From positions 103,006,999 through 103,070,998 of the forward strand of contig CM070562.1 in assembly GCA_036346405.1 (NCBI GenBank): DNA of 64,000 nucleotides. The letters are read 5' to 3'. The notes beneath the pieces were generated by a model, which worked only from the letters and a program-made list of their open reading frames with translations, ran no database searches and was not told where the DNA came from. This DNA is from Phyllostachys edulis (taxonomy: Eukaryota > Streptophyta > Magnoliopsida > Poales > Poaceae). Both the position numbers and the translations under genes were made by a program. This document shows, piece after piece, positions 33,906 through 47,663 of this stretch (positions are counted from its first letter, which is position 1; each line of letters begins with the position of its first letter).

Positions 33906-35039
33906 ATGCTTCCTACCTCTAACGCCGTCAGTGGCAGAGAGGGCAACGCTGGCCTAATCAGTTTTTGCTACTACCTGCTAACATTGGTGAGTGTCAATCA
34001 GCATGGCCTTTTGAAATAGTACTTTCGGTATTCGCATATCACGTGCTGTGAACATAACCTAGATTACTAATGCTTCAAAATAACTATCCTTCTTGTTATT
34101 TTGATTGTCTGCTGAATTGGAAACGTGAATGTGTAAAGATAGGATGAAAATTTCATATTTCATCACTAATGGCGTTGCTCTTATCTGTCCATGCCACCAT
34201 GGTGCGTGCGCATCCGAAACTAGTAACTGGATTGAGATTCTCTGCCGTTGCAACTAGCAACGATAGAGACACACAATACCTTGTCTTAATTCTCCCTAGC
34301 TGTCAGATCAAACGCGGACAGATGATATTGGTTGCTACAGTAATTCTCTGCTGCACAGTTGCAGAGAATCCGGATCTAGACAATAACAACCTAGTTGCTG
34401 CAGCTTGTGCTCCTGCCACCTACAGTAGGGTCATGGACTCGTGCATGGTGGCGAAGAGAGAGCGCGCAGTACAGCCGAATAGGAAGCAGGTGGAGGAACG
34501 CGAAACCCGTACGCAGCAGCAAGCACGCAGGAGTCGAAGGAAACAAAACACGGAAGCAGACAAACAAGTCTTCAGGTAGAGGAGATGGAAATGCTGTTTC
34601 GATGGATGTGCAGTGTAATGACGCAGATCCATGTGCATGCATGCAGGAGAAGGCAACGCTCATGGCATGCATGCTTGGCAGAATATGTACTTGAGAAGTC
34701 GACAAGATAAGAAGAGTACTCACGAGTCACGAATTAAGCCTGCCATTCGAGAGAGTTCGAGAGCTAGCCGATCTCCTGTAGTGCCAAAACACCATGACGT
34801 CGGATAAAAGGCATAGGGCTCTATACTATTTATATGGAAGGTCGATACACATAATGTATATTTTGAAAGTGAGGTCGATACAGAACTCTTACCTTGTTTG
34901 CTTGCCCATGGATAGCTCTCCCTCGATTCTCTAATGGACGTATCAATGAATATACAACTGACGCGAGCGCGAGCACACGATCGAGAACCAGTCGGCCATG
35001 CAGCGTCGAATTAACGGGTGATATGCACGTACGTTGCAT
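33906..35039. other. Intergenic DNA between transposons
   Basis: A frame of 136 codons at 34169-34579 on the plus strand has no recognisable domain. Nothing else was identified. Confidence 0.45.
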
Positions 35040-37096
35040 AGCCACTCCTAGAAACCGTTTATTTTTCGAGTGTTTATATTTATTCCAAGTGTCCTATCGA
35101 AAACACTCGGGATTATCCCGAGTGCTTACTAGGGCACTTGGGAAAGGCAGACAGCACTCGGTGGATATTAGTTTACCGAGTGTTATATAGTACACTCGGG
35201 AGACGATGACGGGGAAGCACTCGCCCGCTTGAAAACGGGCTCGAAAACGGGATATCGACATATTCTCGAGTGCCTATTTGTTGCGTACACTCGGGAAACA
35301 TATGGCACTTGGGAGTATACCAATTAGTAGCGGCGCCAATTTTTTACCCAACCGTGCGCAGTGCTAATTAACCCTAGCACACATTCCCCGCCGCCACCTC
35401 CATCGTAGCGTTCTCTCCCCCCCTCCTCCGTCCTCCACCGCCTCCCTCCTCCACCATCGCCACACCTGACCCCGCCGACACACCCGACCTTGCCGCCCCT
35501 CCATCCCACACCCACACCCGACGCTGCCCCTGCGTCGTCCTGCCACACCCGACCCCGCCGCCCCTCCTCCACCGCCTCCCTCCTTCACCCACACCCCTCT
35601 CTACTGCCACACTCGCACCCGATGCCTCCTCGTCTCCTACCGCCACACCCAACCCCGCCTCCTCCATCACAAAAACCCCGCCTCCTCCTCCACCGACCCC
35701 CACAGCAGTACTCTCTACCCCGCACTCGATGCCATCATCTTCCCTCTACCCCACGCCCACCCGCTGTCCTCCTCAGATCCAGATCAAGGTAATTTCAATT
35801 TCCAATTTTGTTTTTCCAAGATCCAAAACAATTGATCATTACCCTTTTAATTGTGTATGGATGATAGTTCAATTGTGTATGGATGATAGCAAGACATCTT
35901 CAGATGTTCCTCATTAGTTGTGTATGGATGATAGCAGGACATCTTCAGATCCAAAAGAAATGATCATTACCCTCTTTGATCATTACCCTTTTTAATTTTG
36001 TATGGATGATAGTTAAATTAGTATATATGCATATAAGGATATTTTCCTCACCCAATTCTATGCACAATAGAGTTTTTCTTTTCTTTTCTATGAATGGTGC
36101 AAATAAACTGACTGGGAATGACTGCTGAAATTGAGAATTTTGCTTTCTTGTTATTGAGCTCTTACCACATATGGCTTTGGTTCTTTGCTACATGAAACCT
36201 AATCTTGTCTAGTGTTCTTTTTATGTTTCATACCTACACATATTTGCATATGAACTATCCATATTCATTGAACTTCTGTTGGCAAGAAAATAGTTGGTTA
36301 CAAACTTACATTAGTCAAATATAAGGAGCCACTAATGGTATTAACTATTGAGATTTGTTTTGAGCTTCCAGTGGTTCCCTTAGTACTTGTAGCTAATGAG
36401 TGTGCTTTCCCAGTTAATAGTGAATCCTACCAATGCTTTATATGAAAGAAAAGGAATAGATGTTGTAAGTAATTAAAATGGTGTTCACCAAAATATGTAA
36501 TATTGAAACGTTTTGGAACTAGTATTAAATGAAAAAACTACAAAATAAAACTAGAGTTCAAATTCCGAATGATTAAAGTAACTGTGGGAGCTTTGTCTTG
36601 TGAGGCTTGATTGTTTTCTAGACCTTATCTACAGTGCCACCACTTCCTCCTCCTCCTCCTTCTCCTCCTCAGCTGCCACCGCCACCGTAGATCCCAATTC
36701 CCTTGACACTTTCCCCCCGCCGACTGCCTCCACCGACAAACAGCTGCAGCCATCTTCCTCGCCGTAGCTCCCTCAGCTCCAAGAACTACTGTAAGTAGTG
36801 GATAAGTGGAAAAAGAAATAAAGTTTGCTTATTTTCTTCTATGTTGTCCGTTTATGGTGGATTGATATGCTGTCATTACAATGCTACATTAACACGTTAA
36901 TAAATAATGGTATTCATTTATATTGAAAGAAAGTGTTTTTATGCTCCGTTGATCATATATATTGACTTCATGTCAATCTGTTTTAGTGTATATATAGTGC
37001 ATGTATCCTATGGTAGCTTCTAGCTAGCTCTGTTGTTGTAATTTTTGACATAAATAAAAGTCGGAATAAAATGTGCATTATGTTTTGCACACTAGG

Positions 37097-38300
37097 ATGG
37101 TTGAGGATCGTAGTTGGATGTACACTGGGCGTAGAGAGATGGGTGACTGCAACCAAGAATGGATGGAAAAGATGACAAATTTTGTGGATCGAGCATTTGC
37201 TAGGAGTAATGGACGGGGTGTGTTGTGCCATTGTTCTCGTTGTTCGAACACACGACTACAAATGAGGGAAACAATGATCGCACACTTGTGCAAGTACGGA
37301 TTTAGGCCAGGCTATATCGTGTGGGTCTATCATGGCGAGTCACAACGTAGTTGATCAGATGTGCTAAGGGAAGAAATGGACAATGGCGGCCACAATGAGA
37401 GTAGGATAGAAGACATGCTAGATGATATGCGTGATGCATATGTGCCACCTATAGAAGAAGAACCGGAGCCTGCAACAAGGGCTTTCTTTGATATGTTGTC
37501 CACAGCGAGTCAACCACTTCATGGGCAAACACAGGTGTCCCAACTAGATGCCATCACACGACTACTTGCTGTCAAGTCCCAGTTCAGTGCAAGCATTGCT
37601 TGCTTTGATGCATTCTTAAGCGTGTTTAGCACCTTCTCTCAGATGGTCACAAACTGCCCGCTAACTTGTATGAGGCCAAGAAATTTATAAGCGCACTTAA
37701 TATGCCATATGAGAAGATAGATATTTGTCCAAATCATTGCATGCTATTTAGGAATGAGAATGTGGACAAATGTCACTGTGATAAGTGTGGTGAGTCTAGG
37801 TTTGTTGAGGTTGACTCCGGTGACGGTCAGAAGAGGCAGCTTCCTATTGGCAGAAAAATACTTCGCTATCTACCATTTGTGTCACGAATCCAACGGTTAT
37901 ACATGTCTGAGGTTTCTGTCAAACAAATGATATGGCACAAGTATGGTCGTCGGTACCATGATGACAAGATGGACCACCCATCTGATGGTGAAGTATGGAA
38001 GCAATTTGACTGAGACTATGTAGAGCTTGTTGCAGAGCCTCGGAACGTTCGAATTACAATTGCAACTGATGAGTTTAACCCATTTGGTATGGGGGCTGCA
38101 CCATACAACTGTTGGCCTATGTTTGTCATTCCCCTTAACCTCCCACCGGCGTTTGCATGCAGAAGCAGAATAAATTCCTTTCCTTAATAATCCCTAGTCC
38201 TGAATACCCAGAGAAGAATATAGTGTATTCATGGAGCCGGTGGTGGATGAATTGTTACATGCTTGGGAACAAGGCATAGTAACATTCAATGGCACTTCCC
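37097..38300 (+). pseudogene. TNP2-type CACTA transposase, truncated
   Basis: The first exon-like part starts MVEDRSWMYTGRRE and has the cysteine/histidine cluster CHCSRCSNTRLQ of the transposase-associated domain. Later parts hold NMPYEKIDICPNHCMLFRNE, then KCHCDKCGESRF, typical of the TNP2 N-terminal region. A frame change near 37655, a TGA at 38011-38013 inside the expected VWKQFD...DYVELVAEPRNVR text, and another shift near 38180 break the gene. The line LPLIIPSPEYPE... is followed by EPVVDELLHAWEQGIVTF and then unrelated sequence. The downstream catalytic core is deleted. Confidence 0.85.
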
Positions 38301-40589
38301 TAGCTTGGTCACCTACAGAGGAAGGCGGGAGCCTACATGGACATGGTGCCACTACAAGGCCGCTGAAGATACCGCTGCTGAAGGAGAAATACAATTTGAC
38401 AATTGTTTGCAGCGGGTGGAGGAAAGTTTTTGGGTAAGTGACTGAATATTCAAATCTACTTCTATGTTCTGCAAAATTGCTTCCAGATGTATAGATAGGA
38501 ATTTATATTGGTGAGTAAAATTATCCTCTTTAAAACTCCAGATTCATTCACCTAAAAATTGTCAGTGAGTAGTGACCAAACTTTATAACAAATCTTAATT
38601 TGTTATGACTAGGATTCTTGAAACACTAGCACCCTTTGTTTGTTTTTGTGTCTGTGTGTGTACGATGCTCATGTGTTCGTTTGTGCAAGTGACTAGTGAG
38701 TGTGTTGGTGTATGCATGTGCGCTTGCAAAGTGGTGGAAGACTAAGGCTCTGTGAGGTTGCATACTTTTGTGAATCGTTTAGCTTTGTCCTGTGAGGTTT
38801 TTATTGACTTATTTCTTTGTTCTCTGACAATGAGAAATACCAAAACAAATTGTAGTGGTAAGCTCATTGGTCAAGATTACGATTTTAATATTGGCAAGAT
38901 GGTCGCTTTCTTCGCCATGTCAATTCTTTGCAATTTCCTACCTTTCCTCGCCGATTTTGTGGTTCCTCGGTCAAGTGTGTTATGTATTAGTTTTGGTGAC
39001 CATATGTGAAATTGAAAATGTTTCTCCAAGCTCCCGACCGATAAGTGAAAAACCGACAATAACATTTGTTTGAGAGAAATTAGTATCAATATGAAAACTT
39101 TTACAAAAGATCTCAGATTATGCTATAAGCAACCAAAAAGCATCACAAATAAGCTTAAATTAGATAAATGGCATCGCAAAGGACCTCGACTCATCATTAA
39201 TGGCATCACAATCACCATTTATTATGGAAACAACATTGCCATGGAATATTCTCATTAATGAGGATTGCCACTCTTGCTTTTACTTTTTTCTTGAACATGT
39301 ACAAGTGCAGCTTCCTCAGTATTATATTGTGAACAAAATGTTCATATGCTTATATGCAACAGCTTTTCAACTTGGTTTAATTTCAAGTTACATTTTGGTT
39401 GTGACATTCTTTGCTTTCCGGTCTGACCCTGGTTTTATATTCCTTGGTAAATATAGCCAATTGTTGTTGTTCGTGCATTCCTTAGTGCCGATGCATTTCA
39501 AAAGGTGCTTCCCTTCTGTATTGGTTTTGTTGCGGGATGCATGATATGGATTGTTATTGCAGAAGTTCCTCCCGATGCTTTATAGATACACTGGACAAAG
39601 CTCATTCTTACATGTATATTTCATTCTTTTTCCACACAAACCAATTGCACCAACTCAAAATTGTACAGAATACACGAAATCCATGCAGGCAAACTCAAAA
39701 TCCTGATAATTTTACGCATGCATGGAGGCAAGCTTTTTAGCCAAAATGTTGGTACTCTGTTGAATGATCTAATCATAATTAATTCTAGTAGGACTCCTCT
39801 CTATATGAAAATTTTGAGTTCATCTATGCTAGAATTCTCTTTACTATTAACTAGAGGACCAATTGCAATTTTCCATTGCCCTCTGTTCCTAGTTGTCAGG
39901 AAAACATCTGGTTGTTTACTTGTTTCCAAAAAAGCACTACCATGTTTTGACTGCAAGTATGCCAACACAGATGCTATGATTATGAGCATAGCTGTGCCCA
40001 AGAAAACCCTAATTGACAATAACAGGCAGAAAAATGTATCAACTATCAATAAAAGATTTTAAAACCAGCCACACACATAGGTAGATGATTTGCTAATCTT
40101 ACACATTATCTAGTGATGTCTGAGCATTATTAATTACTTGGATGCTAGTATTTTACTACATTGGCATGCACAAAGGCTAATCTTACACATTATATTTGTT
40201 TCCAATATATGCTCCATGGATTGTAGTGGTGGTTTAGATGGGCCGAGGGACGACTACAACAATATACAACGAAGTTGATTCTAGGAAAGTCTTATTATTT
40301 TCAAAATAAATATCATGACGTAATTTAGTTCATAAGAAGTTGATCCCACATATGATTTAAGAAGCACACGTCCAAGCGGTGATTTATTACCACACACAAG
40401 TCCTTGGAAAGAAAATTTATAAGGCCGAGGCTTGCCAAACGCATATCACTTTGGAGGAGTACATGCGGTGATTTATTACCACACACAAGTCCTTGAAAGA
40501 AAATTTAACCAACATGCAGGTATAAACGATGACCTTGATTACAATCAATTCTAGTTTATTTATATTTAACACTTGATTAATTTAGGCAA

Positions 40590-41713
40590 TACCTTGGTGG
40601 GCCTAGAAGTGTGAAGATGCATGGCAGCAGATTTCCCAAAAGAGGTGGTGCAATGAATAATGGTTAGAGGCCTTTCGTGCTGCTAGGGAGTGGAGAGTGT
40701 TGATGAGCGGGGCAGCACATCGTCAAGGCAGCTCCTCCATGGCTCGTTACAAGAAGCACTTGGTAGGTTAGCATGTTTATATTGATTGTAGACTAGGAGT
40801 AATACCATAAATACCCTTAGCATTGGTTAAATGCATTGTTAATTTTCAGCCGTTGCTATTTGCGAATATTATTAGGATGTCGTATGATTCAACAAGGCTT
40901 TGCTATCTTTAGTTGTTTACCTTGGGGTACCACTTTTTACTGTCATGCAAAACCATTCCGGTTCACATAACTGATAGCCATGATGAATGGTAAATGCAGT
41001 GGTATGCACTGCCTGCAAGAAAGGTCTATAACTACTTTTACTCTGAAATGTTTCTATACAAAACCTTTAGATTTATCAATTCTTTCAATTAATCTCATGC
41101 TGATTCTATCTATGATCACTTGGCGTGGAACCATAAGATATTATGCCCATTGACAGTTGGCAGGATTATCTGCTGATGACATGATTGTAGTAAATAATAT
41201 ACGTTGCTTATGTTTTTTTGTGTGCAGGAAAACAAGAAGCAGAGGCCTGTCTCCGATGTAGAGGCATATGTAGAGGCATATGTAGAAGCTAGGAGGGGTG
41301 ATTAGGAGGGCACCTTGTGCAGCCAGCACGTAACAGAGAACTTGGTACGATTTCTTATGATTTTGTCCCTGATAATTTTCGCTCCTTGATGATTTTGTCC
41401 AACAGTCACGCATATATCGAGGTCATATGAGATTCATGGCCCGGACTTCGACGTAATGAATTCACCATTGGACGCGACTGCTATGTACAAGGCTGGAAAG
41501 GGGAAGAAACATGGTCGTTTCTTCATGGGTGTCGGCTACATTAGCACAACGACAACCCTCTCGGAGGTTCGAACAACGAGTACTGGATCAATGGATGATG
41601 TACACCCTCAAAGACGCATCATGACCATCAATCTCCATGTGTTTTCTCGACTTGAGGTGAGGCTACAAGAGGAAATCGAGGCTAGGCAACTAAGTGGAGC
41701 ATATGATCCAGGT
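40590..41713 (+). pseudogene. Second CACTA protein (Transposase_24-like), broken
   Basis: Scattered exon-like pieces include AFRAAREWRVLMSGAAHRQG with SSSMARYKKHL (40660-40760), EAYVEAYVEARRGD-type text after a splice-like acceptor near 41228, and DATAMYKAGKGKKHGRFFMG (41470-41530) with RLEVRLQEEIEARQL at the end. These match the plant En/Spm Ptta-type protein that accompanies TNP2. Frame breaks and missing parts show it is not functional. Confidence 0.65.
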
Positions 41714-41756
41714 TAGTTAGAGCGTGATAGTACAATAACAAAGTAATATGCAATAT

Positions 41757-41776
41757 ATATATATATATATATATAT
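41757..41776. repeat. (TA)n microsatellite
   Basis: A short TA run lies within the CACTA element. Confidence 0.9.
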
Positions 41777-44600
41777 TCGTACTTAGCTAATGTATGGCAA
41801 TGTGCAAACAAATATACATGCACTTCAAACTCGACTTGATGGTACTACACCGGGGGCACCACTGCCTACCTTCTCTACTCCGGTTAGTAACTGGACACTG
41901 ATTATTATATTGTTAGTCTCTTATGAATGAGTGCATGAGAGCTTATTGAAAGAAAGCTAAAAATAAAATGGATATATAGATCTTGAGGTAACTTAGTGAA
42001 TAGCTTACATAATGTGTCATTAATCAAATAATAGCATGATAGTTCAATGGAGCAAGCATGTCATGCAAGTGGTACATATACATATAAAATGAAAATTATG
42101 AGACACCTTAGTTTGTTTCTTGTTCTTGTCAGTTTCCTCTAGCAATAAGAAAAGCCTGGTTAGTATCCCAGAATAACATACTATACCATAAGTTCATAAT
42201 TGAATGTTGTTTAATAAAAGTAGACTTGCTTTGAAATTCTTATGAGAGTACTTATGAGCTTGTGTCTCTGTGTAAAAACATAGTTCTTCTAGAGTATTCT
42301 ACACGATTATAATTCAATTATGTAGCAAATAATTTTAGTTCTTTGACTATGAGGATATGTTTCATATGCAGTGTTAAGAGTGATAAGAATTACCTCCATC
42401 ATTTGATGCACATGGATGCACTCATTGAAAATTATGCATATTTCTTATAATGTGATTTCTTATGAAAATGTAGGCAACGACGAGATCAATGGTAGATCCA
42501 GCTACTTCCGGTGCTGATGCTGAAGATGGTACAAATGTTAGCTGCCCAAACGAAGATCATGTGGATGAGTCCATCGCCGAGAGGCCACCACCAGGTGCTT
42601 GCTATTTTCATGATCTAGTTGTGCAAACATGAACACACATCACTCCATTCTTGTGTTAATGTAGCATATATGCATGCATGCCCAAATAATAATGGGAAGG
42701 GTAAGGGGAGAGCGAGTACTCATGATCCCTGTACTAAAATACAAATGATTGGGTGGGAGACCTTTCCCTTTTTAATTGACTGCTTATTAATCATGGATGG
42801 ATGCATGGCCCATATTGCTTTGACAATTTTGATGCTTCCATATTACTGCTACTCAAGCATGCTCTATTCAAAGGCTGACAAGCTGGGATGCAGTATATTG
42901 ATGTCGCTGTGGTCTTGTAAACCCAATCAGAACTTGTGTAAACATAACTAGTACATCTCTTCACCAAAAACAAAGGAAAGGACGTAGTGGAACAAGCCAA
43001 AGGAGAGTCAAAATCTGATCTAAGCTCTATAATAAGATGCCCAGTGAAGCAGTTTAGTGGTAAAAAAACATCTATGACGAGTCTAAAACATACATTTATG
43101 AGATATATTGTATCTTCAACTGACAATAGGAGCAAACTGTACCAGGTGACTATAGCATAATTGCACTGCTTTCATTTTGCACATTTACATGTTTTTTTGA
43201 CAAAACCTACTTACTTTTTAAATTAAACAAGATCATAAATTTACATGTTGATGCGTATGTTTATGCTGTGAGGGCAAGATTGTATTGGTCATTTATTACC
43301 AGTATTCCAGAATACATGAGGTTTGATCCTTCCTTGGTGGCTTTGCCATTAAGGGCAACTGATGCATTATTTCGTTCATGATATACTCATGCCTTGTAAC
43401 TTGGAGGATACACAGACATATACTACCAATAGAGAATCAATTTTGGTAGGTCAACAAAGGCTGACACCAATATTTCGTATTGCAAAAGTTCCAACCCCGT
43501 AGTCTGACGCTGGAACATCTCTTACCGAAGCTGGAAATTCTAAATATCTTCAAATCCCAGAATGAGGCTATTATTGCTGCTATGCCCAATGTACTGAAGA
43601 GAATGAATGAATGTGTTGCTTAGATTGAGAAGCTAGAGCAATTGAATGTGAATGTACATCATGTTTTCCGAAGAAAATGGTAGCAGTGATACTGTGCTTT
43701 TTTTTGATGCATTACGGATAAGACTGTGTGAAATTACTACTTAGAACTGTTATATGTATCATGCCTTATGCCTAGATTTTCGAATTTTAACTCGAATGTT
43801 GTGGATGTCCGATCTATATATATATTGTGAGCTCGGGAATTATGTCAATATTGTTGAATCTATATATGTAATGATTTGTGGTATTTTTCTTGCTGTGGAA
43901 TGTATTGTTTATTTGATTGCCGAGTTTTTTGTCAGCGTAGTTCAAAATTAAATGGAAAATCGAACGTACAAAATCGGTGCAAAATTGGTTGGTGCTGTTG
44001 GGGAAACTCCCGAGTGCCTTATTCGACATACACTCGGGATACACCTGGCATATTTCCCGAGTGTGGACACTCGGGAAATCTACCAAGTGTTTCCCGAGTG
44101 TCGACACTCAGGGAAATTTTCGTGACCCATCGGGAAAGGATGGCCACGTGGCTATATTTCCTATTTTCGGCACTCACGAGGGGGGGGGGGCTTTCCCGAG
44201 TGTTATTGTTTGCCATACACTCGGAAAATAAAAACTATTCCCAAGTGTTTACACTCGGGGCAACTTTTAGGATAGAAATGTTCCCGAGTGATACTTTCAC
44301 TACTTTCCTGAGTGTCAACACTCGATAAAGTTTTTTGTTACGGTTGATTAAGTCGTTGAGATATCTTTTCTCCTGAGTGTTATATGTTTCCCGAGTGTAC
44401 ACATTTGCACTCTGTAAAATTTTGTTTCCCGAGAGTTACACCCAGGAAACTATTTTTTACCCGACTAAATGATCCTAAGTGTTGTTAATGACAATGAGCT
44501 TCGAAATTTATATCCCTAGTGTTTTTGTTAATTTCCAGTGTTTTGGGCACTTAGAAAAACACGGTTTACGTAGTGAGCATGCAAGACTCAATATACAACA

Positions 44601-44606
<6 letters not shown>

Positions 44607-44685
<79 letters not shown>
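44607..44685. repeat. (TA)n microsatellite, about 79 bp
   Basis: An uninterrupted TA run lies about 30 bp beyond the right end of the large CACTA element. Confidence 0.95.
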
Positions 44686-44687
<2 letters not shown>

Positions 44688-45891
44688 CGTATCGATCTTA
44701 CTTTATCCTCTTGGCGACCATGCACACTACCGACTAGTCATCGACCTACCGATTGGAATTGGGTGGCATGTGCATGCGTGCTCAAGTCTCAACTCGATCG
44801 CCTTGTGCGCAACGATGTTCGCATGCATGTCGATGTCAACACGGAAGGAAGCAGAGAGAGAAGATGCTGCGGCGGTGCACTACTACAAAAGACTATATCG
44901 ACGCCTCATCACAGCATTTGCTGATCAAAATCGCTCAGATATATGCAATCACTGCACGGTTTTGGTTTTGCGACCATCCGTGTTACTGGCTACGCTAAAA
45001 ACTGTCTATGAAGAGGTAATATCACAGACGGTTCATTATGAAAACTGTTTGTGAAGTTTCACAGACGATTATTAACAATAACCGTCTGTGATATTTCAAA
45101 ATATCATAGACGGTTTTCAACAAACAACCGTCTGTGATACTTCATAGACGGTTTTCATAATGAACCATCTGTGATACGACACCATATCACAGACGGTTCC
45201 ATTGTGGAACCGTCTGTAATAAGTATCACTAACGGTTCCATAATAGAACCGACTGTGATAAGTCTCTTTATTAGTAGGAGCCCGCTAGGGTTTGCGTTAT
45301 GACACGTCACTCCCGGCAGACTTTACTCTCGTCCCGCTCTCCCTACCCGAAAGTGACCACCGCCGATGCCGCTTCTTCTTCCGTCAGCCGACGATTATGA
45401 GACCACGGTTCATCGCACAAGACACTCAGACGATAAGAGTGTCTTGTGCAATGTCACCGTTGTGCCACAACTACGGTGACGCTACCTTCCCCTCTTCCTC
45501 CCCCCCTGGCGTGCGTGACCCTGGCTACCTCACCGACCTCCCTCGACTACCTCTAGCTCCACCGACCTCGGTCTCGGCTACCTCACCACCCACCGGCAAT
45601 GTCGATCGAGGTAAGACAGATCTATTGGTTTGTACAAATAGACAAATCGATTGATATGTGCTGTTGGTATTCATGTGAACTGAGTTGCAATGTGGGCTAC
45701 CTAGCTAGCTTGTTAGTTGATGGTCGATCGGTTTGGACACCCTTGGTGGCCTTGCTATCTTGTTGTCTTGCCCTCTGTGACTGCTGATCGGATGGATGGA
45801 TCTAGAGGTGGGGAATGGGGTTGTGCTTGGGTGTGACTGCTGCATTGTATGTTCCTAAAGACATTTTTTGTTTTCGATACGTATGATGCAG

Positions 45892-46000
45892 GGTGTACTG
45901 CTGAAAAAACACATTGATGCAACCTTGAGAAGTGGCAATCTGAGGGAGGCAATTTGGCTGCCTCCTAGAGAGGATCTTAACAGATGGCTGTCTGTTAATA
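45892..46000 (+). pseudogene. MOB1-like kinase activator exon fragment
   Basis: A 109-bp exon is framed by a consensus acceptor (GATGCAG|G) and donor (A|GTAAGT). It reads KKHIDATLRSGNLREAIWLP followed by PREDLNRWLSVN. This is the conserved N-terminal part of plant MOB1 proteins, which activate NDR/LATS-type kinases in mitotic exit and growth control; GNLREAV.LP.GEDLNEWLAVN is the usual text. Substitutions occur at normally conserved sites (Trp after Ile, Arg for Gly before Glu-Asp, Arg for Glu before Trp). The phase-1 donor is right for the next MOB1 codon, but no following exon was found. It sits between CACTA ends and is best read as a captured, decaying exon. Confidence 0.78.
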
Positions 46001-46195
46001 GTAAGTCTACATGATCACCATCTATTCTTAGGATAAATAACACCATGTAAGTACATGAATAATGAATCTCCAGGGACAATAGGATGAACTATATATGAAT
46101 AATTTTGGAATGAAAGCTTATGAATCTATGAAATCAAAATCCATGCACATAGTTTGTACATATGAATGTAAACGGACTTCTACATGGATAGAGGT

Positions 46196-47213
46196 GAGTT
46201 TCTCTGAGTTGTCGCTTTTATCGCTTTAGAGGATACTACTCAACTAGTAAACTAGCCGAGGCGAGGATTGTCCGATCTTTAGCGGTACAAACAATGAGTA
46301 GTCCTTCTTCTTGCGCTAGGTGCAACCCTCCTTGAAACCTTAAGGTGATGAAGACAAAGCAGCAGCTCCTTCGACCACGTCGCAGTGTAGATAGATATCT
46401 AGATATTCACGCACTAATCAATCACAAGGACGATTAGAAGCATGAACTCGAAGCCTCTCTAAACCGTGAGTAGCAAAGATCACGAATTAGACGAGTTGAA
46501 TTGTGTAGATTTAGTAGGCAATATCAAGAACGTCGTGTTCTTGCCTTGCTCCGACCTCAACAAACCCTAGATGGGAAAACCTCAACAAAACACGAAGGAT
46601 ATTGCGCCACAAAGTCACCGTGACTTTTCTGTATTTCTTTCTAAAATTCTTCCTCCTTTACAATTGGCAAAACCCTGGCTTTATATTGGCACCTAAGGGT
46701 ACGACTGACTCACACATGGCTTAATACCGATTCTATCCCTAATTCACGTATCGTACAAAGAACTCTTTCCTAATACAGTTATGGAAAGATTACAACCGAC
46801 TCTATCTAAAAGATATATATTATAACTTATCTACGACCAGTACTATTCATGTGGACTGGTCGAAGACCTGGTCGTAGGACTGGTCCTGGGGAGGTCCAGA
46901 GGGAGGTCCTGAAGGGAGGTCCTGGTGAAGTCCTAGGGAGGTCCTGAGGGAGGTCCTGGGGAGGTCCTAGAGAGGTCCTAGGGAGGTCCTGGAGGGAGGT
47001 CCTGAAGACCTCCGGAGTGGTCCTAGAGACCTCCGAGGTGGTCTTGGAAGTGGTCGTGGACCCTGAGGAACTGGTCGTAGACCTTGTTGAAGTGGTCGTG
47101 GACCCTGTGGCGCTGGTCGTGGACCTCGCTTCCTTCTGGCTCGTCTTGCTCCTGACTTGATCAGTTTGTCTCCATGTACTCGAGCAGAATTGGTCGTAGG
47201 GATGCCCGCATCA
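46196..47213 (-). mobile_element. Gypsy-type solo LTR with GGAGGTCC repeats
   Basis: On the minus strand the segment starts TGATGCGGGCATCCCTACGA, has a TATA-like CCAATATAAAGCC near 46690 and a long leader-like text, and ends near GAGAAACTCA. Imperfect GGGAGGTCCT(G) units occupy 46890-47030. No internal retroelement domains are next to it. A clear 5-bp duplication was not found, so the ends are approximate. It splits the region 3' of the MOB1-like exon. Confidence 0.55.
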
Positions 47214-47599
47214 TTATAGATAGAGAGTTAACTATTAAGGAAAACTTTTTTTTACATCCTTATAACATGATATCGCCAACTTACCATATATTGTTATCTT
47301 ATTACCATTCATGTTTTTTTACAGAAGTTTGTTGTCTTCTTATTTAGTATGAAGAAATTTGCCGCTTGGTATTAAAATACTTGAGCGAGATGTGATTGTA
47401 ATTGTATGAGTCTTAATTATTTTTTTCAAAATATTTTATATGTTTCACTGGACTTGTATTCAAGTATTATATATGAGAGTTTTGTCTCAATCCTTGTGAG
47501 AGTTTTCCGAATAGTGCCCACCTCCTCCCCTCTTCTCTATTCTTGATCTCTTCTCTACAAAATCTCTAAGTAGTGGCTGCTTTTGTCTTTAAAACCTTC

Positions 47600-47663
<64 letters not shown>

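Larger units (their letters stand above)
35043..44575 (+). mobile_element. CACTA (En/Spm-type) transposon with exact target duplication
   Basis: The left end CACTCCTAGAAACCGTTTAT and the reverse complement of the right end, CACTACGTAAACCGTGTTTT, form an imperfect terminal repeat. AGC at 35040-35042 is repeated at 44576-44578, the 3-bp CACTA target duplication. Subterminal repeats of the type TTTCCCGAGTG occur in both orientations at 35066-35310 and 44005-44560. Inside lie remains of the TNP2-type transposase and of the second plant CACTA protein (Transposase_24 type). Both are broken, so the 9.5-kb element is non-autonomous. Confidence 0.92.
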
